A stretch of 8,626 nucleotides of DNA from J061 sp003695725 [NCBI: Candidatus Schekmanbacteria bacterium] (GCA_003695725.1 RFHX01000166.1:1-8626); one strand, 5' to 3'. Shown: positions 1 to 6,882, counted from the first letter of the stretch. Translations and numbers: made by a program. Notes: generated from the letters alone by a model not told the origin.

Positions 1-1185
1 TCTCTTTTGCTTGAAAGATTAAAAAAAGAAATCCTCTCAAACGATTTGATCAGTGTTTATTATGAAAGTGTTGTTGAAGATGTGCGCGGATTTATGGGCA
101 ATTTTGAAGTAAAAATCAGCCAAAGAGGTAATGGAGGAATAAGCCCTTTCAAATGCGGAGTTGTTGTAGTGGCAACAGGAGGCAAGGAATATAAGGGGAA
201 TGAATACCTCTATGGTGAGAGTGAAAATGTCAAAACTCAGCTTGAACTCGAGGAAATACTAAAAGAAAACCCGGATGAAATTAGTAATCTAAAAAGAGTT
301 GCAATGATACAATGTGTTGGGTCAAGAAATGAAGAAAGACCATATTGTTCGAGAATATGCTGTACGGAAGCGATAAAGAATGCACTCAAAGTGAAGGAAC
401 TTTCTCCTGATACTGAAGTTGTCGTTTATTATAGAGATATCCGCGCTTTTGGATTTAGGGAGAAATATTATACAAAGGCAAGGGAGAAGGGCATCATTTT
501 TATCTGTTTTAATGAAGAAGAACCGCCTGAAGTAGAGGAGAAGGAAGGAAAAATCAGGATAACTGTAAAAGATAGGGTTTTGGGATTAAAGGTAAGCCAA
601 ACATTCGATTTGCTTGCGTTGAGTATGGCAGTTGTGCCTTATGAAGAAAACAAAGCGGTATCTGATGCTTTGAAAATTCCCTTGACTGCTGATGGATTTT
701 TCCTTGAAGCGCATATGAAACTTAAACCCGTGGATTTTGCATCAGAAGGAATATTTCTTTGCGGAATGGCGCATTTCCCAAAGTTTATGGAGGAGAGTAT
801 AGCGCAAGCACTTGCAGTTTGCGGGCGAGCAAATACTATTCTTGCAAAAGATAAACTTTATGTTGGAGGATCAATTGCAGTTGTAGATGAAAACAAGTGT
901 GCATCCTGTTTGACCTGTGTGAGGACTTGCCCTTATCAGGTACCAAAAATTTTGGATAGAGTAGCACATATAGAAGTTGCCCAGTGTCAGGGATGTGGCA
1001 CCTGTGCGGCTGAATGTCCTAATAAAGCGATCCAGCTTCTTCATTACACAGATGAACAAGTTATAGCAAAGTGTAATTCATTTACATTGCAAGAAGAGAA
1101 ATTAAAGAAAGAGAGAGAGGAAAAGAAGAAAGAATTGGGAGAAAGTTCCCAAGAATTGCAGCAAGAAAAACAAAATCATCAATAA
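1..1185 (+). CDS. hdrA: HdrA-like flavoprotein subunit of heterodisulfide reductase (5'-truncated)
   Basis: This is the C-terminal part of an HdrA-type protein. The frame is open from base 1, so the N-terminal flavin/NAD(P)-fold part lies outside the window and the TTG at 7 is not a real start. Visible in order: the end of a Rossmann-like fold (VVVATGG, about 166-186); a Cys motif at 313-363 (CVGSRN, then CSRICC), typical of HdrA and thought to bind a [4Fe-4S] cluster in the thioredoxin-reductase-like domain; an FAD-binding stretch around 751-830 (GIFLCGMAHFPK, then ESIAQA); and two ferredoxin-type motifs, CxxCxxCxxxCP, at 898-933 and 985-1020. In the family HdrA is the electron hub, taking electrons from MvhD or other donors and passing them to HdrC/B and ferredoxin, in the cytoplasm. 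The last 40 or so residues are an unusual Lys/Glu/Gln-rich tail. The mvhD-like gene follows 3 bases after the stop. The family assignment is firm; the physiological direction is not known. Confidence 0.93.
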   Translation, partial: SLLLERLKKEILSNDLISVYYESVVEDVRGFMGNFEVKISQRGNGGISPFKCGVVVVATGGKEYKGNEYLYGESENVKTQLELEEILKENPDEISNLKRVAMIQCVGSRNEERPYCSRICCTEAIKNALKVKELSPDTEVVVYYRDIRAFGFREKYYTKAREKGIIFICFNEEEPPEVEEKEGKIRITVKDRVLGLKVSQTFDLLALSMAVVPYEENKAVSDALKIPLTADGFFLEAHMKLKPVDFASEGIFLCGMAHFPKFMEESIAQALAVCGRANTILAKDKLYVGGSIAVVDENKCASCLTCVRTCPYQVPKILDRVAHIEVAQCQGCGTCAAECPNKAIQLLHYTDEQVIAKCNSFTLQEEKLKKEREEKKKELGESSQELQQEKQNHQ

Positions 1186-1188
1186 ATT

Positions 1189-1674
1189 ATGGAAGAGCTA
1201 AAAGAAGATAGAGAACTAAGAGGCGAAGGCGAAATGATGACTTCAGGCGATTATGAGCCGGAAGTCATAGCTTTTTGTTGTTATTATTGCGCATTTGCAG
1301 CGGCTGATATGGCTGGGTCATTGCGACTTCAATATCCTGCAAATGTGAAGATTATCAGGATACCCTGCACAGGCAAACTTGACATTGTTTATATATTGTC
1401 TGCCTTTGAAAATGGAGCGGATGCTGTGTTCGTAGCAGGATGCCTTGAAGGCAACTGCCATTATTTAAAGGGCAACATTCGTGCAAAAGCGCGTGTGATG
1501 AGCTTGAAAAAGATGTTTGAAGAAATAGGAATTGAACCTGAACGGCTTGAAATGTTCAATATGTCCTCTTCAATGGGACAGGCATTTGCAGAAGCGGCAA
1601 CGGAGATGACGCAAAGGGCACTTAAATTAGGAAGAAGTCCTGTTATTACGGGAAGGAAAAAGAAGAATGAGTGA
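1189..1674 (+). CDS. mvhD: MvhD-like [2Fe-2S] electron-transfer subunit
   Basis: This small iron-sulfur protein resembles the delta subunit of F420-non-reducing hydrogenase, which transfers electrons between a partner oxidoreductase and HdrA. The Cys signature is complete: CCYYC at residues 30-34, PCTGKLD near 59, and GCLEGNC near 84-90. Conserved helices follow, and the tail is basic. Length (161 aa) is in the family range. The start is uncertain. The ATG at 1189 is 3 bases after the hdrA stop and has no clear Shine-Dalgarno, while ATG 1234 (residue 16) has GAAGG just upstream and gives an N-terminus (MMTSGDYEPEVIAF) more like the family, so 1234 may be the true start. The stop overlaps the hdrC start by 8 bases (ATGAGTGA), which suggests translational coupling. 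No hydrogenase large or small subunit is in the window, so its electron donor is unknown. Confidence 0.9.
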   Translation: MEELKEDRELRGEGEMMTSGDYEPEVIAFCCYYCAFAAADMAGSLRLQYPANVKIIRIPCTGKLDIVYILSAFENGADAVFVAGCLEGNCHYLKGNIRAKARVMSLKKMFEEIGIEPERLEMFNMSSSMGQAFAEAATEMTQRALKLGRSPVITGRKKKNE

Positions 1675-2242
1675 GATTACACTTGAAAATAAAACAAAGG
1701 AATTTCGTGAGCTGATTGAGAAAATCAGCAGGCAGAATGTAAATGCCTGTTATCAGTGCCTTAAATGTAGTGCGGGATGTCCAATGGCAGATGAGATGGA
1801 TTATACACCGGCGCAGATAATTCATGCAATACGTTTGGGGCTGGAAGATTATGTGATTACAAGCGGCACTATATGGGTATGTGTAAGTTGTGAAACCTGC
1901 TCCACAAGATGCCCGCAGGGAGTCGATATTGCCCATATAATGGATGCGGCTCGAAATATAGCATATAGGCGCGGGATTAATCCGCCAGCAGAATCAAGGG
2001 AGATTTCTGACTTTTACACTGTTGCTCTTAATAACATAAGGGCTTATGGACGGATGTATGAGCTTGGTTTGGTATTAGGGCATAAAATAAAGACAGGCGA
2101 CTATTTTAAAGATATGAAGCTTGGTATGAAGATGGGATTGAAAGGGAAGCTTAAACTTCTGCCAGCAAGAATACGCAATGTCAAAGCTATTGATAAGATA
2201 TTCAAGAAAGTTTCTGAAATTGAAGAGAAGGAAAAGGTATGA
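1667..2242 (+). CDS. hdrC: HdrC-like heterodisulfide reductase subunit, two [4Fe-4S] clusters
   Basis: HdrC is the small iron-sulfur protein that carries electrons between HdrA and the HdrB active site. The sequence shows two classical motifs of the HdrC type, CYQCLKCSAGCP (Cys 28, 31, 34, 38) and CVSCETCSTRCP (Cys 72, 75, 78, 82), separated by a helical linker (YTPAQIIHAIRLGL). An all-helical C-terminal region ends in a very basic and then charged stretch (residues 155-191). At 191 aa it is of usual size. Its ATG lies inside the end of mvhD, with GGAAGG at 1651-1656 as a plausible ribosome site, and its stop overlaps the hdrB start by 4 bases (ATGA). There is no transmembrane segment, so this is not the membrane-linked HdrE/DsrM type. 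HdrC and HdrB are separate proteins here rather than fused as HdrD. Confidence 0.93.
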   Translation: MSEITLENKTKEFRELIEKISRQNVNACYQCLKCSAGCPMADEMDYTPAQIIHAIRLGLEDYVITSGTIWVCVSCETCSTRCPQGVDIAHIMDAARNIAYRRGINPPAESREISDFYTVALNNIRAYGRMYELGLVLGHKIKTGDYFKDMKLGMKMGLKGKLKLLPARIRNVKAIDKIFKKVSEIEEKEKV

Positions 2243-3111
2243 GTTATTCATATTATCCGGGTTGTTCGCTTCATTCAACAGGTGCAGAATATGATGTTTC
2301 CATAAAATTCGTTTTTAAAAAACTCGGAATTGAATTTGAAGAGATAAAAGGATGGAACTGCTGTGGGACAACTCCTGCGCATTGCACTTCAAAATATCTA
2401 TCAATAGCTTTGCCCGCGAGAAATTTGAAACTTGTCGAGGATTCTGGCAATAGTAAAGTTGCTGTGCCTTGCGCTTCCTGTTTTTCAAGGCTGAAGAGGG
2501 CACGATACGAGATATCGCAGGACAAGGAGTTGGCGCAGAAGGTCAATGAGATTATAGAAGCAGATTTTTCAAACACTGTTGATGTCATTCATCCCCTTGA
2601 CATTATAAAGAACGATATTGGAATCGATAGGTTGAAAGAAAAGATGGAAAAATCTCTTTCAGGCATAAGAGTTGCCTGTTACTATGGATGTCTTATGACG
2701 AGGCCTCCTGAAGTAACTGAGTTTGATAACTGTGAATATCCTGTTATTATGGATGAAATACTTTCAGAAATGGGTGCAGAGCCAATAGATTGGGGGTATA
2801 AAACCGATTGCTGTGGAGCAAGTTTTTCCATTTCGAGAATCAGTTCTTCCTTGAAGCTAATGAGTAAAATTTTTAAAGATGTTGCTTCAAGAGGTGCAGA
2901 CTGCATTTCTGTTGCCTGTCCATTGTGCCATGCAAATTTGGATACGAGACAGGAAGATATCAATAATGCGGAAGGCACAAAATATAGCATTCCTGTCTTC
3001 TATTTTTCTGAGCTATTAGCCCTAGCCCTTGGTGCAAAGAAGGGAGACCTTGCATTTAGAAAACATATTATAGACCCATCTGTGATTCTTCAGCAGTATG
3101 ATATTGGATAA
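2239..3111 (+). CDS. hdrB: HdrB-like catalytic subunit with two complete CCG domains
   Basis: HdrB is the disulfide/dithiol-handling subunit of heterodisulfide reductase. Both CCG (cysteine-rich) domains carry the full ligand set for the non-cubane [4Fe-4S] clusters described in methanogen HdrB. Domain 1 has Cys9, Cys41-Cys42 (NCCG), Cys78 and Cys81 (PCASC). Domain 2 has Cys151 (YYGC), Cys191-Cys192 (DCCGA), Cys227 and Cys230 (CPLC). At 290 aa it is the standard length. The start overlaps the hdrC stop, with GAAGGA at 2227-2232 positioned correctly. Because no cluster ligand is lost, the protein should be catalytically competent. The natural substrate is not readable from sequence. CoM-S-S-CoB is unlikely in a bacterium, and a small thiol, a persulfide or a protein-bound dithiol such as lipoamide are possible alternatives. 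Confidence 0.94.
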   Translation: MSYSYYPGCSLHSTGAEYDVSIKFVFKKLGIEFEEIKGWNCCGTTPAHCTSKYLSIALPARNLKLVEDSGNSKVAVPCASCFSRLKRARYEISQDKELAQKVNEIIEADFSNTVDVIHPLDIIKNDIGIDRLKEKMEKSLSGIRVACYYGCLMTRPPEVTEFDNCEYPVIMDEILSEMGAEPIDWGYKTDCCGASFSISRISSSLKLMSKIFKDVASRGADCISVACPLCHANLDTRQEDINNAEGTKYSIPVFYFSELLALALGAKKGDLAFRKHIIDPSVILQQYDIG

Positions 3112-3126
3112 ATAATTTTCCCGATT

Positions 3127-3131
3127 GGAGG
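3127..3131 (+). promoter_or_regulatory. Shine-Dalgarno site of the DUF3088-like gene
   Basis: GGAGG lies 6 bases before the ATG at 3138 and fixes that start. With only 26 bases between the hdrB stop and this ATG, and no hairpin between them, the gene most likely belongs to the hdr transcript. Confidence 0.7.
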
Positions 3132-3137
3132 TATCTT

Positions 3138-3488
3138 ATGGCAAGACCAATCTTATTCCTTTTAAAACCGGGATTTTTTGATGGCAGTGAAGGTCCCTTT
3201 TTTTGTCCTGATTGTGCAATGGTTGAAGGTTTTTTGGCTTATATGCCTCAGATTGGGGATGAAGTTGAAATTAGAAGAATAGATTTTAAGAAACCAAGAA
3301 AGGAAATTGTCGAACTTCTTGGAGAAGAAAATCAGGGATGTCCCGTCCTTATTCTTACGAATGATGCAGATAATGTTTCTGATGAAATTAAAAGGAGTCA
3401 AACAACAGGGCGAAGCTTTATAGCTGGTGCTCTGGAAATTTGTCGTTTTTTAGGCAAAAAATTCAGATTTGCCATACCTCATTCTTAG
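3138..3488 (+). CDS. DUF3088-like small protein with a CPDC motif
   Basis: This soluble 116-aa protein starts with a hydrophobic beta strand (RPILFLLKPGFFD), followed by FFCPDCAMVEGFLAY with Cys23 and Cys26 as a CxxC pair at a helix start. A second strand region (VEIRRIDFKKPRKEIVELL), then GCPVLIL and a C-terminal GRSFIAGALEICRFLGKKF complete it. From memory, the pattern LLKPGF...FxCxxCAxxEG...RPR...E.NQ..P.L.L matches DUF3088, a family with no established function. The order strand, CxxC at a helix N-terminus, strand, and a Pro-containing GCPVL segment recalls thioredoxin/glutaredoxin folds, which suggests a thiol-disulfide role, but this is an inference. It sits 26 bases after hdrB with a good ribosome site, so it is probably co-transcribed with the Hdr subunits. 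There is no signal peptide or membrane segment. Confidence 0.75.
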   Translation: MARPILFLLKPGFFDGSEGPFFCPDCAMVEGFLAYMPQIGDEVEIRRIDFKKPRKEIVELLGEENQGCPVLILTNDADNVSDEIKRSQTTGRSFIAGALEICRFLGKKFRFAIPHS

Positions 3489-3544
3489 GAAAAGCTCCGA
3501 AATTTTAACTTTCAGACAGATTCTGTTATCCTCTTGAAATTAAA

Positions 3545-5014
3545 ATGACACCTGCAAAAATTGAAAAATTCGTAATTGTTCTTCTAATTGCCATTGCTAT
3601 TTTTTTTATATTTCTTCGTTTCATCCATTTGAAAGCAGATTTTCCTTCAAGCATAACATGGTCAAGTGCGCTTTATACCGATGAAGGATGGTATTCAAGC
3701 GGCGCAATATCTTATGTGCTTAGCGGCAATTGGTATAGGAAGGGAGATTTCAACCCGGCAATCAATATGCCACTGTTTCATTTGATTCAATTCGTCGTAT
3801 TTTCATTATTGGGAAAGAGTTTGTTCTCTGCAAGAATTACAGGCGTATTTTTTTTCATACTCCTTACAATTTTAGCCACCTTATTGGCGTATAGGTATGT
3901 TGATAAGAAAGGGGCTTTTTTCACTGCTTTTTTCCTTTCTATCAACTATATCCTTTTTTCATATTCTCGCCTTTCGCTTCTTGAAATTACTATGGTATCA
4001 TTTGTTCTCCTTTCATTGTTTACAGTTTCATCTTTCAGAGGATCGAACGATTTTCTCGTTATAACTGTATCATCTTTGATTCTGTTTCTTGCGCAATTAG
4101 TCAAAGCAACTGCCTTTTTTGCCATTCCTCTTTTGATTTATATTTCATTAATGAGAAGTGAAAGATGGAGAAAAAAGTTTTTATTTACTCTTACCATCCT
4201 ATCTTCTTTTTTTATTTCAACAGTATTCTACAATATTTATGTAAGAAGTATTTATCCTGAAGACTTTTCCTATTTTAAAACAATCAATGTTGATGAAAGA
4301 ATGTTGACAGACGGGTTTTCAGTATGCAAAAACTTTTACCAATCTCTTTTGGCAGGACGATTGATAGAGCCCTTTATTTACATAATCGTGATGATTATTT
4401 GTTTTATTGCTTTTTTGTCTTCTGAAGAATTTAGAAGAAATAAAATCGTCATTCTGTCTCTATTATGGATTGCTTCTTATAGCGGCGTATTGGCTTTCAG
4501 TAAATATCATCCCCCTCGTTATTTTCTGCCTTTGGCAGTACCCATTGCTTTTTTATTTGGAATTGTTATCTCCTTCATTTGGCGGAAATCAAGCAGAAAG
4601 TATGCCATTTTTGTTTCGTTGCTCGTTGTTGTGTATTTGCTTTTTTTCGATGGCTACAAAATTGTAAAATACATAACAAATCCTCATTATAGTTTTTTTA
4701 ATATGTCAAAAGAAATTAACAAGATTGTCCTCAAGGAAAATTCCTCTGATGAAAGAATGATTTTAATGGGGGATTTCGCTGATTCTATTGCATTGACTGC
4801 AAATGTTTATCCAATAAATGCAAAAGTAGGGACAAAGCAGTTGAACTGGAAAATAAGGAAATATTCTCCTCAATATTTTGTTTCTCTTGGGAAGGATGCG
4901 AGCACTTTAGGTTTGTTGTCTAAAAGCTGTAAAGTGAAAAAAATTGGCGAATGGAATGTCTTTGATAACTATTATTTTGGAAGAAAAGTCTTGCTGTACA
5001 GGTTATCAAAGTAG
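3545..5014 (+). CDS. Polytopic membrane glycosyltransferase, GT39/PMT/ArnT-like
   Basis: This 489-aa protein has a first membrane helix at about residues 8-28, roughly ten more between 75 and 375, and a soluble C-terminal portion of about 110 residues. The first extracytoplasmic loop carries the acidic pair Asp46-Glu47 (YTDEGWY), the hallmark of GT-C enzymes of the GT39/PMT family. SRLSLLE (Arg142, Glu147) and HPPRYFLP (Arg325) are also usual in that family. Such enzymes move a sugar from a polyprenyl-phosphate carrier to a lipid, protein or glycan outside the cytoplasmic membrane; the acceptor here cannot be told. No strong Shine-Dalgarno precedes the ATG, only an A-rich stretch. The gene is T-rich in the coding strand, as expected for so hydrophobic a protein. 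It is 56 bases after the DUF3088-like gene and functionally unrelated to either flank, and it may be an insertion between the hdr and lipoyl modules. Confidence 0.85.
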   Translation: MTPAKIEKFVIVLLIAIAIFFIFLRFIHLKADFPSSITWSSALYTDEGWYSSGAISYVLSGNWYRKGDFNPAINMPLFHLIQFVVFSLLGKSLFSARITGVFFFILLTILATLLAYRYVDKKGAFFTAFFLSINYILFSYSRLSLLEITMVSFVLLSLFTVSSFRGSNDFLVITVSSLILFLAQLVKATAFFAIPLLIYISLMRSERWRKKFLFTLTILSSFFISTVFYNIYVRSIYPEDFSYFKTINVDERMLTDGFSVCKNFYQSLLAGRLIEPFIYIIVMIICFIAFLSSEEFRRNKIVILSLLWIASYSGVLAFSKYHPPRYFLPLAVPIAFLFGIVISFIWRKSSRKYAIFVSLLVVVYLLFFDGYKIVKYITNPHYSFFNMSKEINKIVLKENSSDERMILMGDFADSIALTANVYPINAKVGTKQLNWKIRKYSPQYFVSLGKDASTLGLLSKSCKVKKIGEWNVFDNYYFGRKVLLYRLSK

Positions 5015-5030
5015 AGGACAGGGGACACAT
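5015..5030. repeat. Possible repeat remnant, AGGACAGGGGACACAT
   Basis: The 16 bases immediately after the glycosyltransferase stop contain GGACAGGGGACAC. From memory, closely similar GGGACAGGGGACAC words occur as dispersed repeats near IS200-like/REP-associated (Y1) transposases in various bacterial genomes. Only one copy is present here and there is no transposase in the window, so this is a suggestion only. Confidence 0.25.
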
Positions 5031-5160
5031 CGATTTGCCGGAGCTTTCTTTTTTATTTTTCAGTTTTTTTTGTGTTAGAAAAAATAGATAAGGAATGTTG
5101 AAAATACTTCTGATGAGATATGGCTTGATATATTTTTATAAAAAGGTAAAAGGAAAAAAC

Positions 5161-5190
5161 TTGAAAAGAATAGTTAGAGCATTTTTAAAT
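5161..5190 (+). promoter_or_regulatory. Possible sigma70-type promoter for the lipoyl module
   Basis: TTGAAA at 5161-5166 (5 of 6 to the -35 consensus) is followed after 17 or 18 bases by TTTAAA/TTAAAT (about 4 of 6 to the -10 consensus) at 5184-5190, about 50 bases upstream of the carrier gene. The spacer before this module is by far the longest in the window (227 bases), so an independent promoter is expected here. The region is very AT-rich, so chance matches are likely. Confidence 0.3.
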
Positions 5191-5227
5191 GATTAACAAA
5201 TTATAGAAGAGAATAATCATATTTTTT

Positions 5228-5235
5228 AAAGGAGG
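5228..5235 (+). promoter_or_regulatory. Strong Shine-Dalgarno site of the lipoyl-carrier gene
   Basis: AAAGGAGG lies 6 bases before the ATG at 5242. It is the best anti-16S match in the window and fixes the start. It suggests that the carrier is made in larger amounts than the enzymes that modify it, whose genes have weaker sites and non-ATG starts. Confidence 0.8.
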
Positions 5236-5241
5236 AATAAT

Positions 5242-5691
5242 ATGGCAAAGATAGAAGGTTATGAAATGCCTGATGAGCTTTACTATCATACTGAGCATAG
5301 TTGGGCAAGAGTGGAAGATGGAAATGTAAGAGTTGGTATGACAGATTTTTTCCAGCAACAGGCAGGGGCTGTGGTGTATGTCGATTTGCCTGATGAAGAT
5401 GATGATGTAGAGGCAGGAGAAGTTTGCGGCAAAATTCAGACAAGAAAGTGGATAGGAAAACTTGTAGCACCTGTTGGAGGAACGATAATAGAAGTGAACG
5501 AAGAGGTCAATGAAGATAATACGCTTATAAATAAAGATCCTTACAATGAGGGATGGATTCTTCTCATTGAACCTTCAAATCTCGATGAAGACCTCGGCAA
5601 TTTAATCCATGGCGATAAAGTTGAAGAATGGATCAAATCTGAAATCAAGAGGGCAGAAGAATTGAAAGCGCAAGGTGGAGGCGGAGAATAA
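5242..5691 (+). CDS. GcvH/LbpA-like lipoyl carrier protein
   Basis: This 149-aa protein has the GcvH fold signature: YHTEHSWARVE near residue 15, VRVGMTDFFQQQAGAVVYVDLP, the lipoyl hairpin, then VNEDNTLINKDPYNEGWILLIEP. The lipoylated lysine aligns to Lys69 in IQTRKWIGKLVAPVGG. Ordinary GcvH has ESVKAASDLYAPVSG at this point, so the acidic residue three before the lysine is Gln66 here, and Trp-Ile-Gly-Lys replaces Ala-Ala-Ser-Asp. A K-W-[IV]-G context is, as far as I recall, closer to lipoate-binding proteins (LbpA) of the sHdr sulfur-oxidation system than to glycine cleavage H protein. No gcvT or gcvP is in the window, and the next genes are a ligase and two sulfur-inserting enzymes, so this is probably their substrate. 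The C-terminus has an extra charged, Gly-ending tail. The fold is certain; the LbpA-versus-GcvH assignment is not. Confidence 0.9.
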   Translation: MAKIEGYEMPDELYYHTEHSWARVEDGNVRVGMTDFFQQQAGAVVYVDLPDEDDDVEAGEVCGKIQTRKWIGKLVAPVGGTIIEVNEEVNEDNTLINKDPYNEGWILLIEPSNLDEDLGNLIHGDKVEEWIKSEIKRAEELKAQGGGGE

Positions 5692-5717
5692 ATTCTCTCT
5701 GCAACCCTCTTTTGGAG

Positions 5718-5740
5718 TAAATATCATCGTATTTATTTTT
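5718..5740 (+). other. Weak AT-only hairpin with T tract between carrier and ligase genes
   Basis: TAAATA and TATTTA form a six-pair stem with a six-base loop, followed by TTTTT, and G-U pairs could lengthen it on the 5' side. It is too weak for a convincing intrinsic terminator. It could lower ligase expression relative to the carrier or be chance in AT-rich DNA. Confidence 0.2.
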
Positions 5741-5747
5741 AAATCAT

Positions 5748-5755
5748 AGGAGAGG
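5748..5755 (+). promoter_or_regulatory. Shine-Dalgarno site supporting a GTG start
   Basis: AGGAGAGG ends 8 bases before the GTG at 5764. There is no nearby in-frame ATG, so this site decides the start of the ligase gene. Confidence 0.7.
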
Positions 5756-5763
5756 ATTGAAAA

Positions 5764-6822
5764 GTGGAGAAGTGGCGATATATCAAGGAATGGGATAAGC
5801 TTGTTACTCCTGAATATGGATTGGCTGTTGATGATACATTGCCTTATTCTGTTGCAGAAAAGGATTCCCCTCCAATACTTCACCTCTACCGATTTGAGCC
5901 ATCGGCAATAGTAGGGAAGTATCAAGATATTCGAGCAGCGCTGAAGATTGACCGCTGTAAGGAGCTTGGAATACATTATAATAGAAGAAGTACAGGCGGC
6001 GGCACTGTCATAATGGGGCCAAAAGCAGTTGCCCTTGGCTTTGGAATTTCATTAAAGCATCCTGCAATGCAGGGAGGAATAAAAGGCATCTTCAATACTA
6101 TGAGCCAAATACTTATCAGAACATTGGCTGATTTTGGAATCAAGGGCTCATTTCGCCCAAAAAATGATTTGGAGGTTAATGGGAAGAAGATAGCAGGGCT
6201 TTCAGCTTCGGCAGATGTTGATGATGCAATACTTTTTCATACAAGTCTTCTAATTGATTTTGATATAAATTTGATGCTTGAAATTATGAATACTCCAGTG
6301 GAAAAGATTTATGATAAAGGTTACAGCTGTTTTAGTGAAAGAATGACAACTATGGAAAAAGAGATAGGTGAAAAGATTGATGTTGAAGTTGTTATGGAAA
6401 GTTTAAAAAAGTCATTCGAAAAGCAGTTTGGAGTTGTATTTGAAGAAGATGAACTGAGTGACTGGGAAAAACAAAAAGTAAAATGGTTTGATGCAAAAAG
6501 ATATCGCGACGAAAAATGGATATTTTCTAAAAGACATCCAAAATACAAGATGGGGGAAGGGCTTCTTAAAACTCCCGGAGGATTGTTACAGGTATATATA
6601 TCACTTGCAGGTGGAGTGATAGAGAATCTTATGATAACAGGTGATTTTTTTTCAACAGGCGAAGATATTAACCGCCTTGAATCAAATTTGAAATATACAA
6701 TGGTTAATCGGGAGAATATCGAGAATTCCCTCAGACAAATATGGAAGGACGATATTATTTATGGGGTAGATATTCCTACATTGACAACTGCAATTCTAAA
6801 GGCAAGTGAAAACTGTGTTTAA
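5764..6822 (+). CDS. lplA: Lipoate/octanoate-protein ligase (sLpl/LplA family)
   Basis: This enzyme belongs to the biotin/lipoate A/B ligase superfamily. It is predicted to activate lipoate or octanoate with ATP and attach it to the lysine of a carrier domain, here most likely the protein encoded 72 bases upstream. The nucleotide/lipoyl-binding motif RRSTGGGTV is at residues 74-82, and KNDLEVNGKKIAG is at 133-145 with Lys142 as the expected catalytic lysine. Residues 255-352 match a C-terminal accessory (LplB-type) domain (YKMGEGLLKTPGG, then SLAGGVIENLMITGDF), so both domains are in one chain of 352 aa. The stretch after GGGTV is IMGPKAVALGF, lacking the His and Gly-Asn of E. coli-type LplA (VxHDxGN). 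This is consistent with a divergent subfamily such as the sLpl ligases that act with LipS1/LipS2. The start is GTG with a good ribosome site. Confidence 0.88.
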   Translation: MEKWRYIKEWDKLVTPEYGLAVDDTLPYSVAEKDSPPILHLYRFEPSAIVGKYQDIRAALKIDRCKELGIHYNRRSTGGGTVIMGPKAVALGFGISLKHPAMQGGIKGIFNTMSQILIRTLADFGIKGSFRPKNDLEVNGKKIAGLSASADVDDAILFHTSLLIDFDINLMLEIMNTPVEKIYDKGYSCFSERMTTMEKEIGEKIDVEVVMESLKKSFEKQFGVVFEEDELSDWEKQKVKWFDAKRYRDEKWIFSKRHPKYKMGEGLLKTPGGLLQVYISLAGGVIENLMITGDFFSTGEDINRLESNLKYTMVNRENIENSLRQIWKDDIIYGVDIPTLTTAILKASENCV

Positions 6823-6882
6823 TTATCTCCAGTGAATGATTGTATTTGATTCAATTGGCGGCATTCATATCAGAGAAAGGAC

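Noticed and set aside
1-3111. sHdr sulfur-oxidation complex
   Set aside because: sHdr loci have paired hdrC/hdrB genes around hdrA and a hypothetical gene. Here there is one hdrC, one hdrB and an mvhD, the energy-conserving type.
4407-4667. Open frame of 86 codons on the + strand inside the glycosyltransferase gene
   Set aside because: It lies wholly inside a well-supported gene in another frame, and its hydrophobic composition mirrors the T-rich host sequence.
5036-5070. T-rich run after the glycosyltransferase as an intrinsic terminator
   Set aside because: The T runs are present, but I could find no GC-rich stem directly before them.
5242-5691. Glycine cleavage system H protein in its usual role
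   Set aside because: The fold fits, but the lysine context differs from ESVKA and no gcvT, gcvP or lpd gene is in the window. Not fully excluded.
5602-5976. 124-codon minus-strand open frame across the carrier/ligase junction
   Set aside because: It overlaps two genes with recognisable motifs and has no ribosome site or motif of its own.
6833-6867. TGAATG...CATTCA inverted repeat between the ligase and radical SAM genes
   Set aside because: It has a six-base stem with a 23-base loop and no T tract, so it is too weak to be called a terminator or operator.
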